Below are positions 44,719 to 54,489 of a DNA stretch of 64,000 nucleotides, piece after piece. Under the pieces are notes generated by a model that did not search any database, had not been told where the DNA came from, and saw nothing but the letters and a program-made list of their open reading frames with translations. Where the stretch lies: assembly GCA_964559865.1 (NCBI GenBank), contig CAZLJD010000021.1, positions 1-64,000 on the forward strand, in the 5' to 3' direction. Source of the DNA: JAGHAJ01 sp964559865 [NCBI: uncultured Synergistota bacterium] (lineage in GTDB: Bacteria; Synergistota; JAGHAJ01). The translations under genes and the position numbers were made by a program. Positions within the stretch are counted from its first letter, which is position 1, and every line of letters begins with the position of its first letter.

Positions 44719-44754
44719 TATAATATTTGGACTGATGGTCTGATAGGTAGACCA
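44719..44754 (+). promoter_or_regulatory. Promoter -10 and operator-like palindrome before etfB
   Basis: TATAAT at 44719-44724 with a poor -35. From 44736 to 44754 lies a perfect inverted repeat TGGTCT-7-AGACCA, just after the expected transcription start. TGGT..ACCA is the core of operators of FadR-type GntR regulators, which control lactate operons in other bacteria. No regulator gene is adjacent. Confidence 0.5.
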
Positions 44755-44779
44755 AAAACAGTGATAGGGAGGTGTTTAT

Positions 44780-45574
44780 GTGAAGATAGCTGTACTGGTA
44801 AAACAGGTTCCGGCAACTGAAAAGGTAAAGATGGACGAAAAGACCGGAACAATGATAAGAAGTGGTACTGAAGCAGAAGCGAACCCTTTGGACATGTATG
44901 CAGTAGAAGAGTCAGTGAGAATCAAGGAAAGGCTCCAAGAAGACACCGAAATTACTGTAATATCTATGGGTCCCCCTATGGCTATTGATGCAATCAAAGA
45001 TGCACTATCCATGGGTTGTGATAAGGGGTATCTTGTATCTGATAGAGCACTTGCAGGAGCAGACACATTGGCAACGGCATACACCCTATCCAAGACTATA
45101 GAGAAACTTGGCGGCTTCGATTTAATCTTTACTGGAGAAAGAGCAACAGATGGAGAAACGGGACAAGTAGGGCCAAGTATAGGTGCACAGCTTGACATTC
45201 CCGTACTAACATATGTCAGTAAAATAGAAGAGCTAAACAGTAACCTTATCCGCGTAAGGAGAGCAATAGAAGGGGGATACGAAGTAGTTGAGGCACCGCT
45301 GCCATCTCTGGTAAGCGTAGTAAAGGAGATAAACGAACCACGCATACCAAACCTCAGGGGAAAGATAAAAGCCAAAAATGCAGAGGTGCCCATACTAACA
45401 GCAAAAGACCTGCAACTGGATACAACAAAGATAGGACTAAAGGGTTCACCAACAAGGGTAGTTAAGATATTTTATCCCAAACTCTCAAGAGAAAGCAAGA
45501 TAGTCAGCGGAAAAGACCCTGAACTAGCAGTAGAAGAACTGCTCAAGTTTTTAGAAGAAAAAGAGCTGATATAA
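44780..45574 (+). CDS. etfB: Electron transfer flavoprotein, beta subunit
   Basis: 264 residues. IAVLVKQVPATEKVKMDEKTG opening, ISMGPPMAIDAI, FTGERATDGETGQVGPSIG (nucleotide-binding loop) and VVKEINEPRIPNLRG (ETF-beta signature). It resembles clostridial ETFs more than mitochondrial ones. Start GTG 44780 with GGGAGGTG upstream. First gene of etfB-etfA-dehydrogenase-larA. Confidence 0.94.
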   Translation: MKIAVLVKQVPATEKVKMDEKTGTMIRSGTEAEANPLDMYAVEESVRIKERLQEDTEITVISMGPPMAIDAIKDALSMGCDKGYLVSDRALAGADTLATAYTLSKTIEKLGGFDLIFTGERATDGETGQVGPSIGAQLDIPVLTYVSKIEELNSNLIRVRRAIEGGYEVVEAPLPSLVSVVKEINEPRIPNLRGKIKAKNAEVPILTAKDLQLDTTKIGLKGSPTRVVKIFYPKLSRESKIVSGKDPELAVEELLKFLEEKELI

Positions 45575-45588
45575 ATGGGAGGGGTAAA

Positions 45589-46611
45589 ATGAAAGGTAAT
45601 GTATCTGAATATAAAGGCGTATGGACACTTGGAGAACAGCGAGGAAAGGAGATAAGCAGTGTTTCCTATGAACTACTTGCATGGGGTAGAGGGCTTGCAG
45701 ACAAGCTGAAAACAGAGCTCTCAAGCATACTTTTAGGGCACAAGATAAGTGAAGAAAACATACAAAACCTGATACAGCATGGGGCAGATAAAGTCTATGT
45801 AGTAGACCATCCCCTACTGGAGCACTTCACTCCAGATGGATACGGTAAAGTACTAAAAAAACTCATAGAAGAATACAAGCCATCTATCATGATAGCATCT
45901 GCCACCACCATTGGCAGGACCGTAATGCCAGTGTTAGCTGCAATGATAGAAACAGGCTTAACGGCAGACTGCACAGGTCTTGATATAGAGGAGAAAACAG
46001 GACTACTATTACAAACAAGACCTGCCATAGGTGGAAATGTGATGGCAACTATAAAGACACCGGACCACAGGCCACAAATGGCAACGGTGAGACCAAAGTC
46101 CAAGAGGCCACTTCAAGCAGACGCATCGAGGAAAGGCGAAGTCATTAGAAAAAGCTATCCAGAAGATATATACAACTCCAAGGTTAGATTTATAAAGTTT
46201 GTAAAAGATGAAACTGCCGAAGCACCGATACAGGAAGCAGATGTTGTCGTTGCCGGTGGAAAGGGGCTAAAAGATGGGAAAAACTTCGATATACTATATG
46301 AGATTGCCACGCTCTTAGATGGAGCAGTTGGGGCATCACGCCAGGCAGTGGATATGGGATGGATACCGTATTCCCATCAAGTAGGACTCTCGGGAAAAAC
46401 CGTAAGTCCGCGTTTATATATAGCGATGGGTATATCGGGTGCAGTCCAACACCTCGCGGGTATGTCATCAGCTGAAACGATAGTAGCAGTAAACTCAGAT
46501 CCAGATGCAAACATATTTAAGGTGTCCGACTTCGGCATAGTGGGAGATCTATTCGACATAGCACCCATACTCGTAAAGAGATTAAGAGAGATTAAAAACC
46601 AGAGAAAGTGA
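45589..46611 (+). CDS. etfA: Electron transfer flavoprotein, alpha subunit
   Basis: 340 residues. The C-terminal FAD domain (about 215-330) has GGKGLKDGKNFDILYEIATLL, GASRQAVDMGWIPYSHQVGLSGKTV and YIAMGISGAVQHLAGM. N-terminal domain has ETGLTADCTGLDI and LLQTRPAIGGNVMATI, motifs of clostridial bifurcating ETFs. There is no N-terminal ferredoxin-like Cys cluster, unlike LctC of Acetobacterium. 15 bases after etfB. Confidence 0.94.
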   Translation: MKGNVSEYKGVWTLGEQRGKEISSVSYELLAWGRGLADKLKTELSSILLGHKISEENIQNLIQHGADKVYVVDHPLLEHFTPDGYGKVLKKLIEEYKPSIMIASATTIGRTVMPVLAAMIETGLTADCTGLDIEEKTGLLLQTRPAIGGNVMATIKTPDHRPQMATVRPKSKRPLQADASRKGEVIRKSYPEDIYNSKVRFIKFVKDETAEAPIQEADVVVAGGKGLKDGKNFDILYEIATLLDGAVGASRQAVDMGWIPYSHQVGLSGKTVSPRLYIAMGISGAVQHLAGMSSAETIVAVNSDPDANIFKVSDFGIVGDLFDIAPILVKRLREIKNQRK

Positions 46612-46624
46612 AGGAGGCAGAGAT

Positions 46625-48040
46625 ATGACAGAGTTTAACAAAGTAACATCATCTCTGGTTAAGGAATTGAGAAAGATTGCGGGGGAACGGGCTGTAATAT
46701 ACGAAGACAGAAACGCACTTCAAAGCTACTCCTCAGATGAAGCCGGAGGGGAGTACTACTCCCACATGCCTGATGTGGTTGTGAAACCCGAAAACAACAA
46801 GCAGATATCGCAAATTGTAGCCCTCGCAAGCAAAGAGTGCATTCCTATAACACCAAGAGGTGCAGGCAGCGGCCTTGCAGGTGCTGCAGTACCCATATAC
46901 GGTGGTATCGTGTTATCCTTGGAGAAGATGAACAGACTTTTAGAAATAGATAAAGAAAACCTCGTAGCAGTTGCTGAACCCGGTGTGGTGACAAACGAAC
47001 TGTGTAGGAGGGTTGCAGATGAAGGGCTATACTACGCAGGCTATCCGATGAGCGTCGAAACGAGCTTCATAGGTGGAAATGTTGCCACAAACGCAGGAGG
47101 AAGCAAAGTAATAAAGTACGGAAACACAGGTCATCACGTACTCGGCATAGAAGCAGTTCTACCTAACGGAGAAATCGTACAATTCGGCGGGAAGAGAAGA
47201 AAGGACTCAAGTGGATACAACTTCACAAAGCTGCTCGTTGGTTCAGAAGGTACACTTGCAGTATTCACAAAGATATACCTAAATCTAATCCCGTTACCTG
47301 GCAAGACAGTGGACCTTCTAATACCATTTGGCAGCATAGAGGAAGCAATCAAGAATGTATCTATAATAATAACAGAAAGTAAAGAATTGCCAACTGCGGT
47401 GGAGTTTATAGACAAGATCTCCGTCCAACTGGGGGTAAAATACAACAATACTAGCCTACCATTCCAAGACAGTGCAGAGGCATACCTCATTGTTCAATTT
47501 GAAGGAAGAAACAAAGAAGAATTAGAAGAAATATACGAAAGAGTTGGAGAAGCAGCTATGGACAATGGTGCGTTGGATGTATTCGTGGCAGATAACCGTT
47601 CTACATCCGAAACTATCTGGAAAGTAAGGAGAAACTGGTTAGAAGGTATAAAGGCAGTGGATCCATACGTACCAACTGGAGATGTAGTCGTTCCTACTTC
47701 AGAAATACCCAAAATCATGAGATACATCGAACAGCTATCCAACGAATACGGTGTAAAGATCCCTGTTGCATCCCATGCAGCAGACGGTAACTTACACCCA
47801 GCTCCGATGAAACCTCCACATATAGTTCCACAAGAATGGAAAGACCTATCAGAAGAAATACTGGATAAAATAGCTGTAAAAGCAGCAGAATTAGGAGGAG
47901 CAGCCAGCGGTGAGCACGGCATAGGGTTCATAAAGAAACACGTATTAAGCATAACAAAGAAAAAGGAAGTGGAGCTAATGAAACAGCTAAAGATGTCCTG
48001 GGATCCTCACAACATTATGAACCCTGGTAAGTTATTTTAG
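46625..48040 (+). CDS. FAD-linked lactate/glycolate dehydrogenase (LctD/GlcD type)
   Basis: 471 residues. PCMH-type FAD domain (about 40-215: VVKPENNKQISQIV, TPRGAGSGLAGAAVPIYGGIVLSLEKMNR, GGNVATNAGGSKVIKYG) and FAD-oxidase C-terminal domain with SHAADGNLHP and SGEHGIGFIKK. GlcD, D-lactate dehydrogenase and LctD share this build. The etfB-etfA-dehydrogenase-racemase order strongly suggests LctD, oxidising D-lactate to pyruvate with the ETF as electron acceptor. Confidence 0.88.
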   Translation: MTEFNKVTSSLVKELRKIAGERAVIYEDRNALQSYSSDEAGGEYYSHMPDVVVKPENNKQISQIVALASKECIPITPRGAGSGLAGAAVPIYGGIVLSLEKMNRLLEIDKENLVAVAEPGVVTNELCRRVADEGLYYAGYPMSVETSFIGGNVATNAGGSKVIKYGNTGHHVLGIEAVLPNGEIVQFGGKRRKDSSGYNFTKLLVGSEGTLAVFTKIYLNLIPLPGKTVDLLIPFGSIEEAIKNVSIIITESKELPTAVEFIDKISVQLGVKYNNTSLPFQDSAEAYLIVQFEGRNKEELEEIYERVGEAAMDNGALDVFVADNRSTSETIWKVRRNWLEGIKAVDPYVPTGDVVVPTSEIPKIMRYIEQLSNEYGVKIPVASHAADGNLHPAPMKPPHIVPQEWKDLSEEILDKIAVKAAELGGAASGEHGIGFIKKHVLSITKKKEVELMKQLKMSWDPHNIMNPGKLF

Positions 48041-48062
48041 TAAAATCAGGAGATGGTGATGT

Positions 48063-49358
48063 ATGATAAAAGAATATCAGCTACTGATAGGTGACAGATC
48101 TGTCACCTTCAAATATGAGAGCGAAGATGTAATAGCCACACTAAAATCCAAACCGTTCCCAGAAATAAAAAACGAAGAAGACATTGTGAAAAACGCCTTA
48201 GAAAAACCAATAGACTCCGCACCAATCAGATCCATTATAAGACCCAAAGATAAAGTCTGCATATTGTTTAGCGACATGACAAGATTGTGGGTAAGACATC
48301 ATGTATTCATGCCATTCATATTAGAAGAGCTAAAAAGAGCAGGTGTAAAAGACGAGAATGTATGTGCAATATGCGGAAATGGTGACCACAGAGACAACAC
48401 CGAAGAAGAATTCAAAACACTACTTGGAGAAAGGTCATATGCATTCCTTAAAGGCAGGATATATAACCACCACGCAAGAGACAAAAAAGAAAACATATAC
48501 CTCGGAAAAACAACATTTGGGACACCCGTTGAAATAAATAGAATGGTGTTAGAAGCAGACAAAGTGATACTTACTGGGGGCATTGTACATCACTTTTTAG
48601 ACGGCTTCGGCGGTGGGAAAAAGGCGATAATGCCAGGTGTGTCATCCAGAGATTCAATAATGAAGAACCACAGCTTGGCACTCCATCCCATACCAGGAAA
48701 AGGACTCGATCCAAATGTCAGCGCGGGGATTATGCGAGGTAATAGGTTAAGCGAAGATTCCGTGGAGGTTGCAAGCTTTGTAAATCCTGTTTTTCTCGTA
48801 AACAGCGTGGTGACCACCAACCATAAAATAGCCTTCATAGCAGCGGGAAACTATATAACTGCACATGAAAAAGGAGCAGCATTCTGCAACGAACATTATA
48901 GTGTCAGTATAAAAACACTTGCAGATCTGACAATCGTATCTTGTGGTGGCTATCCTGCAGATATAAACTTCTATCAGACATACAAGACGCTTTACAATGC
49001 AGAACGCGCGACAAAACCAGGCGGAGTAATCCTACTTCTCTCCGAAAGCAGGGAAGGTATGGGTAACGATGACTTTTACCACATGTTCACAGACTATTCA
49101 AACAATGCCGAAAGGGAGAAGGCACTGAGGGAGAATTATACAATAGGTGGACACATGGCATTCCACGACGCACTAATGGCAGAGAAATTCCACATATTCG
49201 TAATGTCAAGCCTCCCAGATAAACAGATAAAAGAAGCAGGAATGACACCAATCAAAAGCATAGAAGAAGGGATAGCTCGTGCCTCCGAGATACTGGGGGA
49301 ACACCCGTCAACCTACATCATCCCACACGGACACGAAGTATTTCCTATCCTGAAGTAA
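48063..49358 (+). CDS. larA: LarA-type nickel-dependent lactate racemase family protein
   Basis: 431 residues. DUF2088/LarA: SDMTRLWVRHHVFMPFIL (variant of DxTRxxP), NGDHRDNTEEEF, YNHHARDKK, TGGIVHHFLDGFGGGKKAIMPGV (site of the Lys that anchors the nickel pincer cofactor) and NHSLALHP. Catalytic His residues are present. It would interconvert D- and L-lactate for the dehydrogenase of the same operon. The cofactor genes larB, larC and larE are not in the window. The family has many 2-hydroxyacid substrates. Confidence 0.88.
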   Translation: MIKEYQLLIGDRSVTFKYESEDVIATLKSKPFPEIKNEEDIVKNALEKPIDSAPIRSIIRPKDKVCILFSDMTRLWVRHHVFMPFILEELKRAGVKDENVCAICGNGDHRDNTEEEFKTLLGERSYAFLKGRIYNHHARDKKENIYLGKTTFGTPVEINRMVLEADKVILTGGIVHHFLDGFGGGKKAIMPGVSSRDSIMKNHSLALHPIPGKGLDPNVSAGIMRGNRLSEDSVEVASFVNPVFLVNSVVTTNHKIAFIAAGNYITAHEKGAAFCNEHYSVSIKTLADLTIVSCGGYPADINFYQTYKTLYNAERATKPGGVILLLSESREGMGNDDFYHMFTDYSNNAEREKALRENYTIGGHMAFHDALMAEKFHIFVMSSLPDKQIKEAGMTPIKSIEEGIARASEILGEHPSTYIIPHGHEVFPILK

Positions 49359-49364
49359 CAAAAA

Positions 49365-49440
49365 TGGTGCGCCTGGCGGGATTTGAACCCGCGCCCTCTG
49401 GATCCGGAGTCCAGCGCTCTATCCACTGAGCTACAGGCGC
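49365..49440 (-). tRNA. tRNA-Arg(CCG), CCA encoded
   Basis: 76 bases on the minus strand. Acceptor GCGCCTG/CAGGCGC, discriminator A, encoded CCA. Anticodon stem CTGGA/TCCAG around the loop CTCCGGA, anticodon CCG (reads CGG). D arm GCTC...GAGC and T arm GGTTCAAATCC present. It starts five bases after the FtsA-like gene and ends seven bases from the convergent larA stop. Confidence 0.96.
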
Positions 49441-49445
49441 ACTCC

Positions 49446-51575
49446 TTACTCCTCGAAAAATATCTCTACCCTGTCGCCATCATGAAGAGGTGTAGTAAAC
49501 TTTGCATCTTTATCATTAACGAGCATCCTTAACCTACCACTCGCTTTCTTATCGATATCCACATACTTTAAAACATAAGACAGAATAGGTGTCCCAACTG
49601 AGCTACCTATCTCTATTATATCACCACTTCTTACAGTATCATCCAAAGATGCAGGATTTCCATTTACCTTTATCTCTCTGCTCCCATAGGGAATCTCAAT
49701 ATCACGCCCATTTACCTTAACCCTGATAGAAGCAACCTCATTATTAGCACTAACAAGATCTTTCACACGATACACTTTCTCCCTCGTGTTACTCAGAGAA
49801 ACTCTATCACCATCACCTACAAAGTCTTTCATCCCCACCGACTTCTCATTCACTTTCACCTCTACATCTACAGCCGGCAGATAATGTACCTTCCCATTAA
49901 CCGTAACTCTTATTGGTTCTCCAGCCTCTTTCCACCTTATCATTCTGAGAAGATCTTCTACCCTTACCTTTCTCTGTACATTCAACTTTGCTCTATCCCT
50001 TACAATCTCTCCCATCTCCACAGGCTTACCATCCATAAGGACCGTCGGCTGGATCTCATACGGAACACCATTCACATAAACTACCAAAGGCATTGCAAGA
50101 TCCTTCACCACATCATAGACAGTAACTAACGCATCCTTACCTTTTTTAGCCCTCTTTATGGTTATCCTATCGCCAGAATTAATCGGCGTATCAAGGCTCA
50201 CATCCTCTCCATTCAACAATATTTTAGGAGGAACACCCAATTCACCCCTAAATATCTTTACCTCACCATTTACCTCCACCGTAACAGAGGCACCGTGCCT
50301 AACCTTAAGAGAATCTTCATCTATACCTGCTGCAAGAAGAGCGTCAATGACCTTTAGTTTTGTAAGTGCTAATAATCTGACAGGTTGTTTGTTAACCCAA
50401 ACATCGATAAAACGAAATGCTTGTTTCTTCAACGAAGTTAAAGCTATTCCAACAGGAGTAATCATATCCGGACCAACAGCTTTGCCTGTAAGGTCCTTGA
50501 CACTTACTATGCTTTCTACACTAATGACCCTCACTCTACTTTCCGGTATTCCTATACTATCCGCTATCTTTTTATCAATCCCCGGAACTTGGCTCCCGCC
50601 CCCTATACATATTACTGCAGCAGGCGCTCCTCCATTGATCCTAACAACCTCATCTGCTATGAGCTTTGCTAAGTCACTGACTTCCCCGTCTATCTCTTTG
50701 ACTATTTCCGAACTCTTAAGGCAATAATTGTTCCCCAGAATATCTCTAAACTCTATCTCATCAGATTCTTTCAGCAATCTCTTTACCCGCTCACCCTCTC
50801 TGAAATCCAGCAGATATTTTTCACATAGCTTTTCTGTAATTTCGTCACCTGCCATAGGCACCATCCCATAGCCAATAATTTTGCCATCTCTACTCACAGC
50901 AATATCAGACGTACCTGCACCAATGTCCACAAGAGCTATGTTCAACTTCCTCATGTCAACAGGCACAACAAGGTTTGCAGCTGCCACAGGTTCAAGGTTC
51001 ACATTCACCAGCCTCAGCTTACACCTATTCAGAACACTCAACATGCTGTCTATAACGATTCTCGGAAGAAATGTAGCTATCATCTGCACTTTCAAGAGCG
51101 AACCCTTTTGACCTACTGGATTCAGTATAGGCTGACCATCGAGAAAATAGCCAAGTGTACTATAACCAACACAGTGAAAATCTATGCTACTTGCATTACC
51201 CCTCCCAACAAGGTTCAAAGCATTCCTAAGCGCAAGGAAATCCAACATGTTAACCTGTCTCTCTGTTATCTCGTTTTCCAGACTCACATTCATAACTGCT
51301 TCAGAAGTAATGGTCTTCAAAGCCCTACCAGCAACAGCAACAGCAACATCTTTTAACTTCTTTCCAGCTCGCTTCTCTAATGCCTCCTTCACCTTTTCTA
51401 CAACAGACGCAACAAGAGCAACATCGTGTATCTGTCCATCAAGCATGCTGCGAACCTTGTGTTCACGGTGCTCAAGGTCCCTTATGACAAGAACGTCCTC
51501 ATCCATACTCGCAATTATACCAACTACATTTCTCGTACCTATATCCAAAGAAAAGACATAACCTGCCTTCGCCAT
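49446..51575 (-). CDS. FtsA-like actin-fold ATPase with tandem beta-grasp-like repeats
   Basis: 709 residues. Residues about 5-385 carry an FtsA/PilM-type actin fold: phosphate-1 SLDIGTRNVVGII, SHS2-like insert, phosphate-2 DIGAGTSDIAV (217-227), adenosine motif CIGGGSQVPG (323-332). From about 390 to the end come roughly five repeats of a short beta-grasp-like pattern: VEVNG...LNGEDVSLDTPINSGDRITI, VTVNGK...VGDGDRVSL, VKVNGRDIEI...SGDIIEI and a last LVNDKDA...HDGDRVEIFF. Proteins of this shape near mutS2 are known from Firmicutes as FtsA-like. It is not the FtsZ-anchoring FtsA proper: no C-terminal amphipathic helix is seen. Confidence 0.83.
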   Translation of the reverse strand: MAKAGYVFSLDIGTRNVVGIIASMDEDVLVIRDLEHREHKVRSMLDGQIHDVALVASVVEKVKEALEKRAGKKLKDVAVAVAGRALKTITSEAVMNVSLENEITERQVNMLDFLALRNALNLVGRGNASSIDFHCVGYSTLGYFLDGQPILNPVGQKGSLLKVQMIATFLPRIVIDSMLSVLNRCKLRLVNVNLEPVAAANLVVPVDMRKLNIALVDIGAGTSDIAVSRDGKIIGYGMVPMAGDEITEKLCEKYLLDFREGERVKRLLKESDEIEFRDILGNNYCLKSSEIVKEIDGEVSDLAKLIADEVVRINGGAPAAVICIGGGSQVPGIDKKIADSIGIPESRVRVISVESIVSVKDLTGKAVGPDMITPVGIALTSLKKQAFRFIDVWVNKQPVRLLALTKLKVIDALLAAGIDEDSLKVRHGASVTVEVNGEVKIFRGELGVPPKILLNGEDVSLDTPINSGDRITIKRAKKGKDALVTVYDVVKDLAMPLVVYVNGVPYEIQPTVLMDGKPVEMGEIVRDRAKLNVQRKVRVEDLLRMIRWKEAGEPIRVTVNGKVHYLPAVDVEVKVNEKSVGMKDFVGDGDRVSLSNTREKVYRVKDLVSANNEVASIRVKVNGRDIEIPYGSREIKVNGNPASLDDTVRSGDIIEIGSSVGTPILSYVLKYVDIDKKASGRLRMLVNDKDAKFTTPLHDGDRVEIFFEE

Positions 51576-51583
51576 AATACCTC

Positions 51584-53935
51584 CTACCTTTCAAAGTACA
51601 CTACAGTAATCCCATCTCCACCCTCGGCAAGGTTCCCAAGTCTATAGCTTTTAACATACGGTGTCTCTGAAAGTATACTGTGGACTTCACGCCGCAGGAT
51701 ACCCTCTCCTTTCCCGTGAATGATGGTTACTGAGGGATACCCAGCCCTATATGCCCTATCAAGAAAGCTCCTAACCACATCTGCCGCCTCATCTTTCAGC
51801 ATATTTCTTATCATTATAGAAGATGGAACACCAACTGGCTTTGGTATATCTACAGACACAGCTCCATGCATATCCGCTTCCCGTTCATTCTCTCCTTCGG
51901 CTACCACCAAGTCCTTTATGTCAAATTGCCCCCTAACATTACCAGCAATAATCCAAACCCTTCCCCTATCTCTATCTACTCTTTCCACAGTCCCCCGAAT
52001 ACCTGTGCCCCTCAAAACCACCTTCTTACCCGGTTCAACCTCCTCAATACTCAGCCTTTTACCCTTAAAACCCTCCTCACTCCCACGGGCAAACTCCTCT
52101 GCCTCATTGAAAAGGCCCTTGACGATATCTTTGCCAACTGCATAGTATTTCTTCGTCTTCTCCTCGTGAACCTTCTTCCAATACCTATCTATCTCCTTAG
52201 AAAAGTCCTCCAACAACCTTTTCGCCTTTTTGGATATATCCTTCTTTATAGTAGCCTCATACTCTCTGAGGTATCTTAACTTTTCTCTATACTTCGATTT
52301 AAGTCTGTCCACTTCCGCCCTATCTTCCAAAAGCTTCTGCTTCTCCTTATTAAGCTCCTCCTTTATTCTGTTTATCTCATATATTATATCATTGAAGCTG
52401 ACATTATAATCCCCCATAAAGTCCTTAGCTCTATCTATTACTTTGTCAGGCAAACCAAGTCGCTTTGCAATGGAAAAAGCATTGCTTCCACCAGGAATAC
52501 CAATAGAAACCCGATACGTAGGTCTAAGAGTCTCAGGGTCAAACTCAACGGATGCATTTTCTACCCCCTCAGTATCAAAGGCATAATGTTTCAGCGCAGG
52601 ATAGTGTGTAGCTATAAGAGAAAGTATCCCCCTTTCACGTAGTTCTTCAAGTATAGAGAGTGCTAATGCAGAACCCTCTATTGGGTCTGTGCCTGAACCA
52701 AGTTCATCCAGTAATACAAGATCATCGTCAGTGGCATTTCGGAGTATATCTATTATGTTATTCATATGAGAGGAAAAAGTGGAGAGGTTCTGCTCTATAC
52801 TCTGCTCATCACCTATATCTGCCCATACCTCCCTAAATGGATACACATAAGAGCCCTCATCCGCAAGTATAGGTATGGCACTTAGTGCCATAAGGATGTT
52901 CACACCCACGGTCTTTAACGAAACAGTCTTACCACCTGTATTCGGTCCTGTTATAATAAGGTGCTTAAAATCCCTTCCTATGTGTATAGTAATGGGCACA
53001 GCACCATCACCGAGCAAGGGATGCCTCACATTACGCAGATAAAACCTCTTCTTGTCCACAACTTCTGGAACAATGGCATGCTTTTCAAGGGCAAATTCCG
53101 CTTTTGCAAAAACAAAGTCAAGTTTAGAGAATATAGCCTCATTGACAGATATCTCTGATTCCTTCGCCATTACCTTAAACGAAATATCCCTTAAAATTCG
53201 CTCCACCTCTTTTTCTTCTATTGCTCTCAAATCCTTCAGTTCGTTGTCGAGCGCAACTATCTCCAGAGGCTCCATAAACACAGTCATACCACTGGAAGAC
53301 TGATCGTGTATAACCCCAGGGAAAACGTTTTTAAACTCTCTCCTTACGGGCAGAACATACCTCCCATTCCTAATGGTATAAACAGCTTCTTGCAGGTACG
53401 GTGCATATTTTGGAGAGGTAACCATTCCTTTTAGTTTTTTATCTAACCTAAATTCAACACTTCTTATCTCCTTCCTCACTCTCGCAAGCTCAAGAGATGC
53501 AGAAGACATCACCATGCCGTCTGAAGATATCGTCCGCTCTATGAACTTTACCAAACTGGTAAAGGTATTCAGTCTACCCACCATTGCTTTCAGTCTCGGA
53601 ACCCCATCAAGTTCTGCAAAAAACGATTTAAACCTATCGGGGGCTACCATAAAGTCCTTTACACGGAGTATGTCCTCTCCACCCATATACCACCCAGTTT
53701 TCATCCTATCAAGGTAAGGGGTAACGGGCAGTATACCACTCCAAGAAGGCACAGACTTAGTGTCCAGTATAGTCATCGCTTCCTTAACCAGTTCATACTC
53801 ACGGCAGATCTCAGACTTATCCCTGAAAGGTTGAGCACCTCTCACCTCCCCTTCACCCATAGGGGTATGGAGGTATTTCAACAGTATCCCTTTCACCTTT
53901 TCCCACTCCAAAACCCTTAACACATGTGTATTCAC
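51584..53935 (-). CDS. mutS2: Endonuclease MutS2
   Basis: About 783 residues. MutS core with Walker A GPNTGGKT (about 330-337), LLDELGSGTDPIEGSAL and THYPALKHYA; a coiled linker (about 500-630) rich in Glu/Lys; and a C-terminal Smr domain with IIHGKGEGILRREVH. It acts on branched DNA or on collided ribosomes in Firmicutes. The frame is open to 53980, but GTG 53935 overlaps the cvpA stop (GTGA), has GGGGGG nine bases upstream and gives NTHVLRVLEWEKVK. Confidence 0.94.
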   Translation of the reverse strand: MNTHVLRVLEWEKVKGILLKYLHTPMGEGEVRGAQPFRDKSEICREYELVKEAMTILDTKSVPSWSGILPVTPYLDRMKTGWYMGGEDILRVKDFMVAPDRFKSFFAELDGVPRLKAMVGRLNTFTSLVKFIERTISSDGMVMSSASLELARVRKEIRSVEFRLDKKLKGMVTSPKYAPYLQEAVYTIRNGRYVLPVRREFKNVFPGVIHDQSSSGMTVFMEPLEIVALDNELKDLRAIEEKEVERILRDISFKVMAKESEISVNEAIFSKLDFVFAKAEFALEKHAIVPEVVDKKRFYLRNVRHPLLGDGAVPITIHIGRDFKHLIITGPNTGGKTVSLKTVGVNILMALSAIPILADEGSYVYPFREVWADIGDEQSIEQNLSTFSSHMNNIIDILRNATDDDLVLLDELGSGTDPIEGSALALSILEELRERGILSLIATHYPALKHYAFDTEGVENASVEFDPETLRPTYRVSIGIPGGSNAFSIAKRLGLPDKVIDRAKDFMGDYNVSFNDIIYEINRIKEELNKEKQKLLEDRAEVDRLKSKYREKLRYLREYEATIKKDISKKAKRLLEDFSKEIDRYWKKVHEEKTKKYYAVGKDIVKGLFNEAEEFARGSEEGFKGKRLSIEEVEPGKKVVLRGTGIRGTVERVDRDRGRVWIIAGNVRGQFDIKDLVVAEGENEREADMHGAVSVDIPKPVGVPSSIMIRNMLKDEAADVVRSFLDRAYRAGYPSVTIIHGKGEGILRREVHSILSETPYVKSYRLGNLAEGGDGITVVYFER

Positions 53936-54489
53936 TGCATACTGCCCCCCGCCAATCCAAAGATAAGAAGTTTCTGCCACCCAACAAGATAAGGCACAAC
54001 TGCTGGAGGCACAACATCTTTAACGGATGCTATAATGTGCGGTAACCACTTAAGATATACCCCTACTATATAGGAGTCATGAACACTACTCTTCCACGAA
54101 ACAGGGATTGGAACAACCGCTATCAGGGTAAGCAAAAGGGATATCCATACTACGGAAAGCACAAGCCCAAAGACTGCCCCGCTAAAGGCGTCAAACCAAT
54201 CAAGATAAAGTGTGGTAACAAGCTTCTTTACACCCAAACCAGCCAAGTTAAACAATACAACCACCGATATAAAAATAAGAGCAAATGCTACAATCTTGCA
54301 TATCTTCAGCGAAAGAGAGAATATGCCTTGAATATACACAGATAGCTCACCATTGTACCTTAGCGCAAGCCATATACCAATGGTTACCCCAAGTATACCA
54401 AAAAAACCTCTTATAAATCCCTTTCTCTCACCGGATATCGTACTCAATATCATGACTACAAGTATCACTACATCAAACCAGTTCAGCAT
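53932..54489 (-). CDS. cvpA: CvpA family membrane protein
   Basis: 185 residues, four membrane segments. NWFDVVILVVMILSTISGERKGFIRGFFGILGV at the start and FSGAVFGLVLSVVWISLLLTL are typical. Role in the family: related to colicin V production and envelope homeostasis; mechanism unknown. It overlaps zapA by 7 bases and mutS2 by 4. The zapA-cvpA-mutS2 order is standard in Firmicutes. Confidence 0.92.
   Translation of the reverse strand: MLNWFDVVILVVMILSTISGERKGFIRGFFGILGVTIGIWLALRYNGELSVYIQGIFSLSLKICKIVAFALIFISVVVLFNLAGLGVKKLVTTLYLDWFDAFSGAVFGLVLSVVWISLLLTLIAVVPIPVSWKSSVHDSYIVGVYLKWLPHIIASVKDVVPPAVVPYLVGWQKLLIFGLAGGSMQ

Noticed and set aside
44776-45393. 205-codon open frame antisense to etfB
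   Set aside because: Mirror of the etfB frame; Ser-rich and without domain resemblance.
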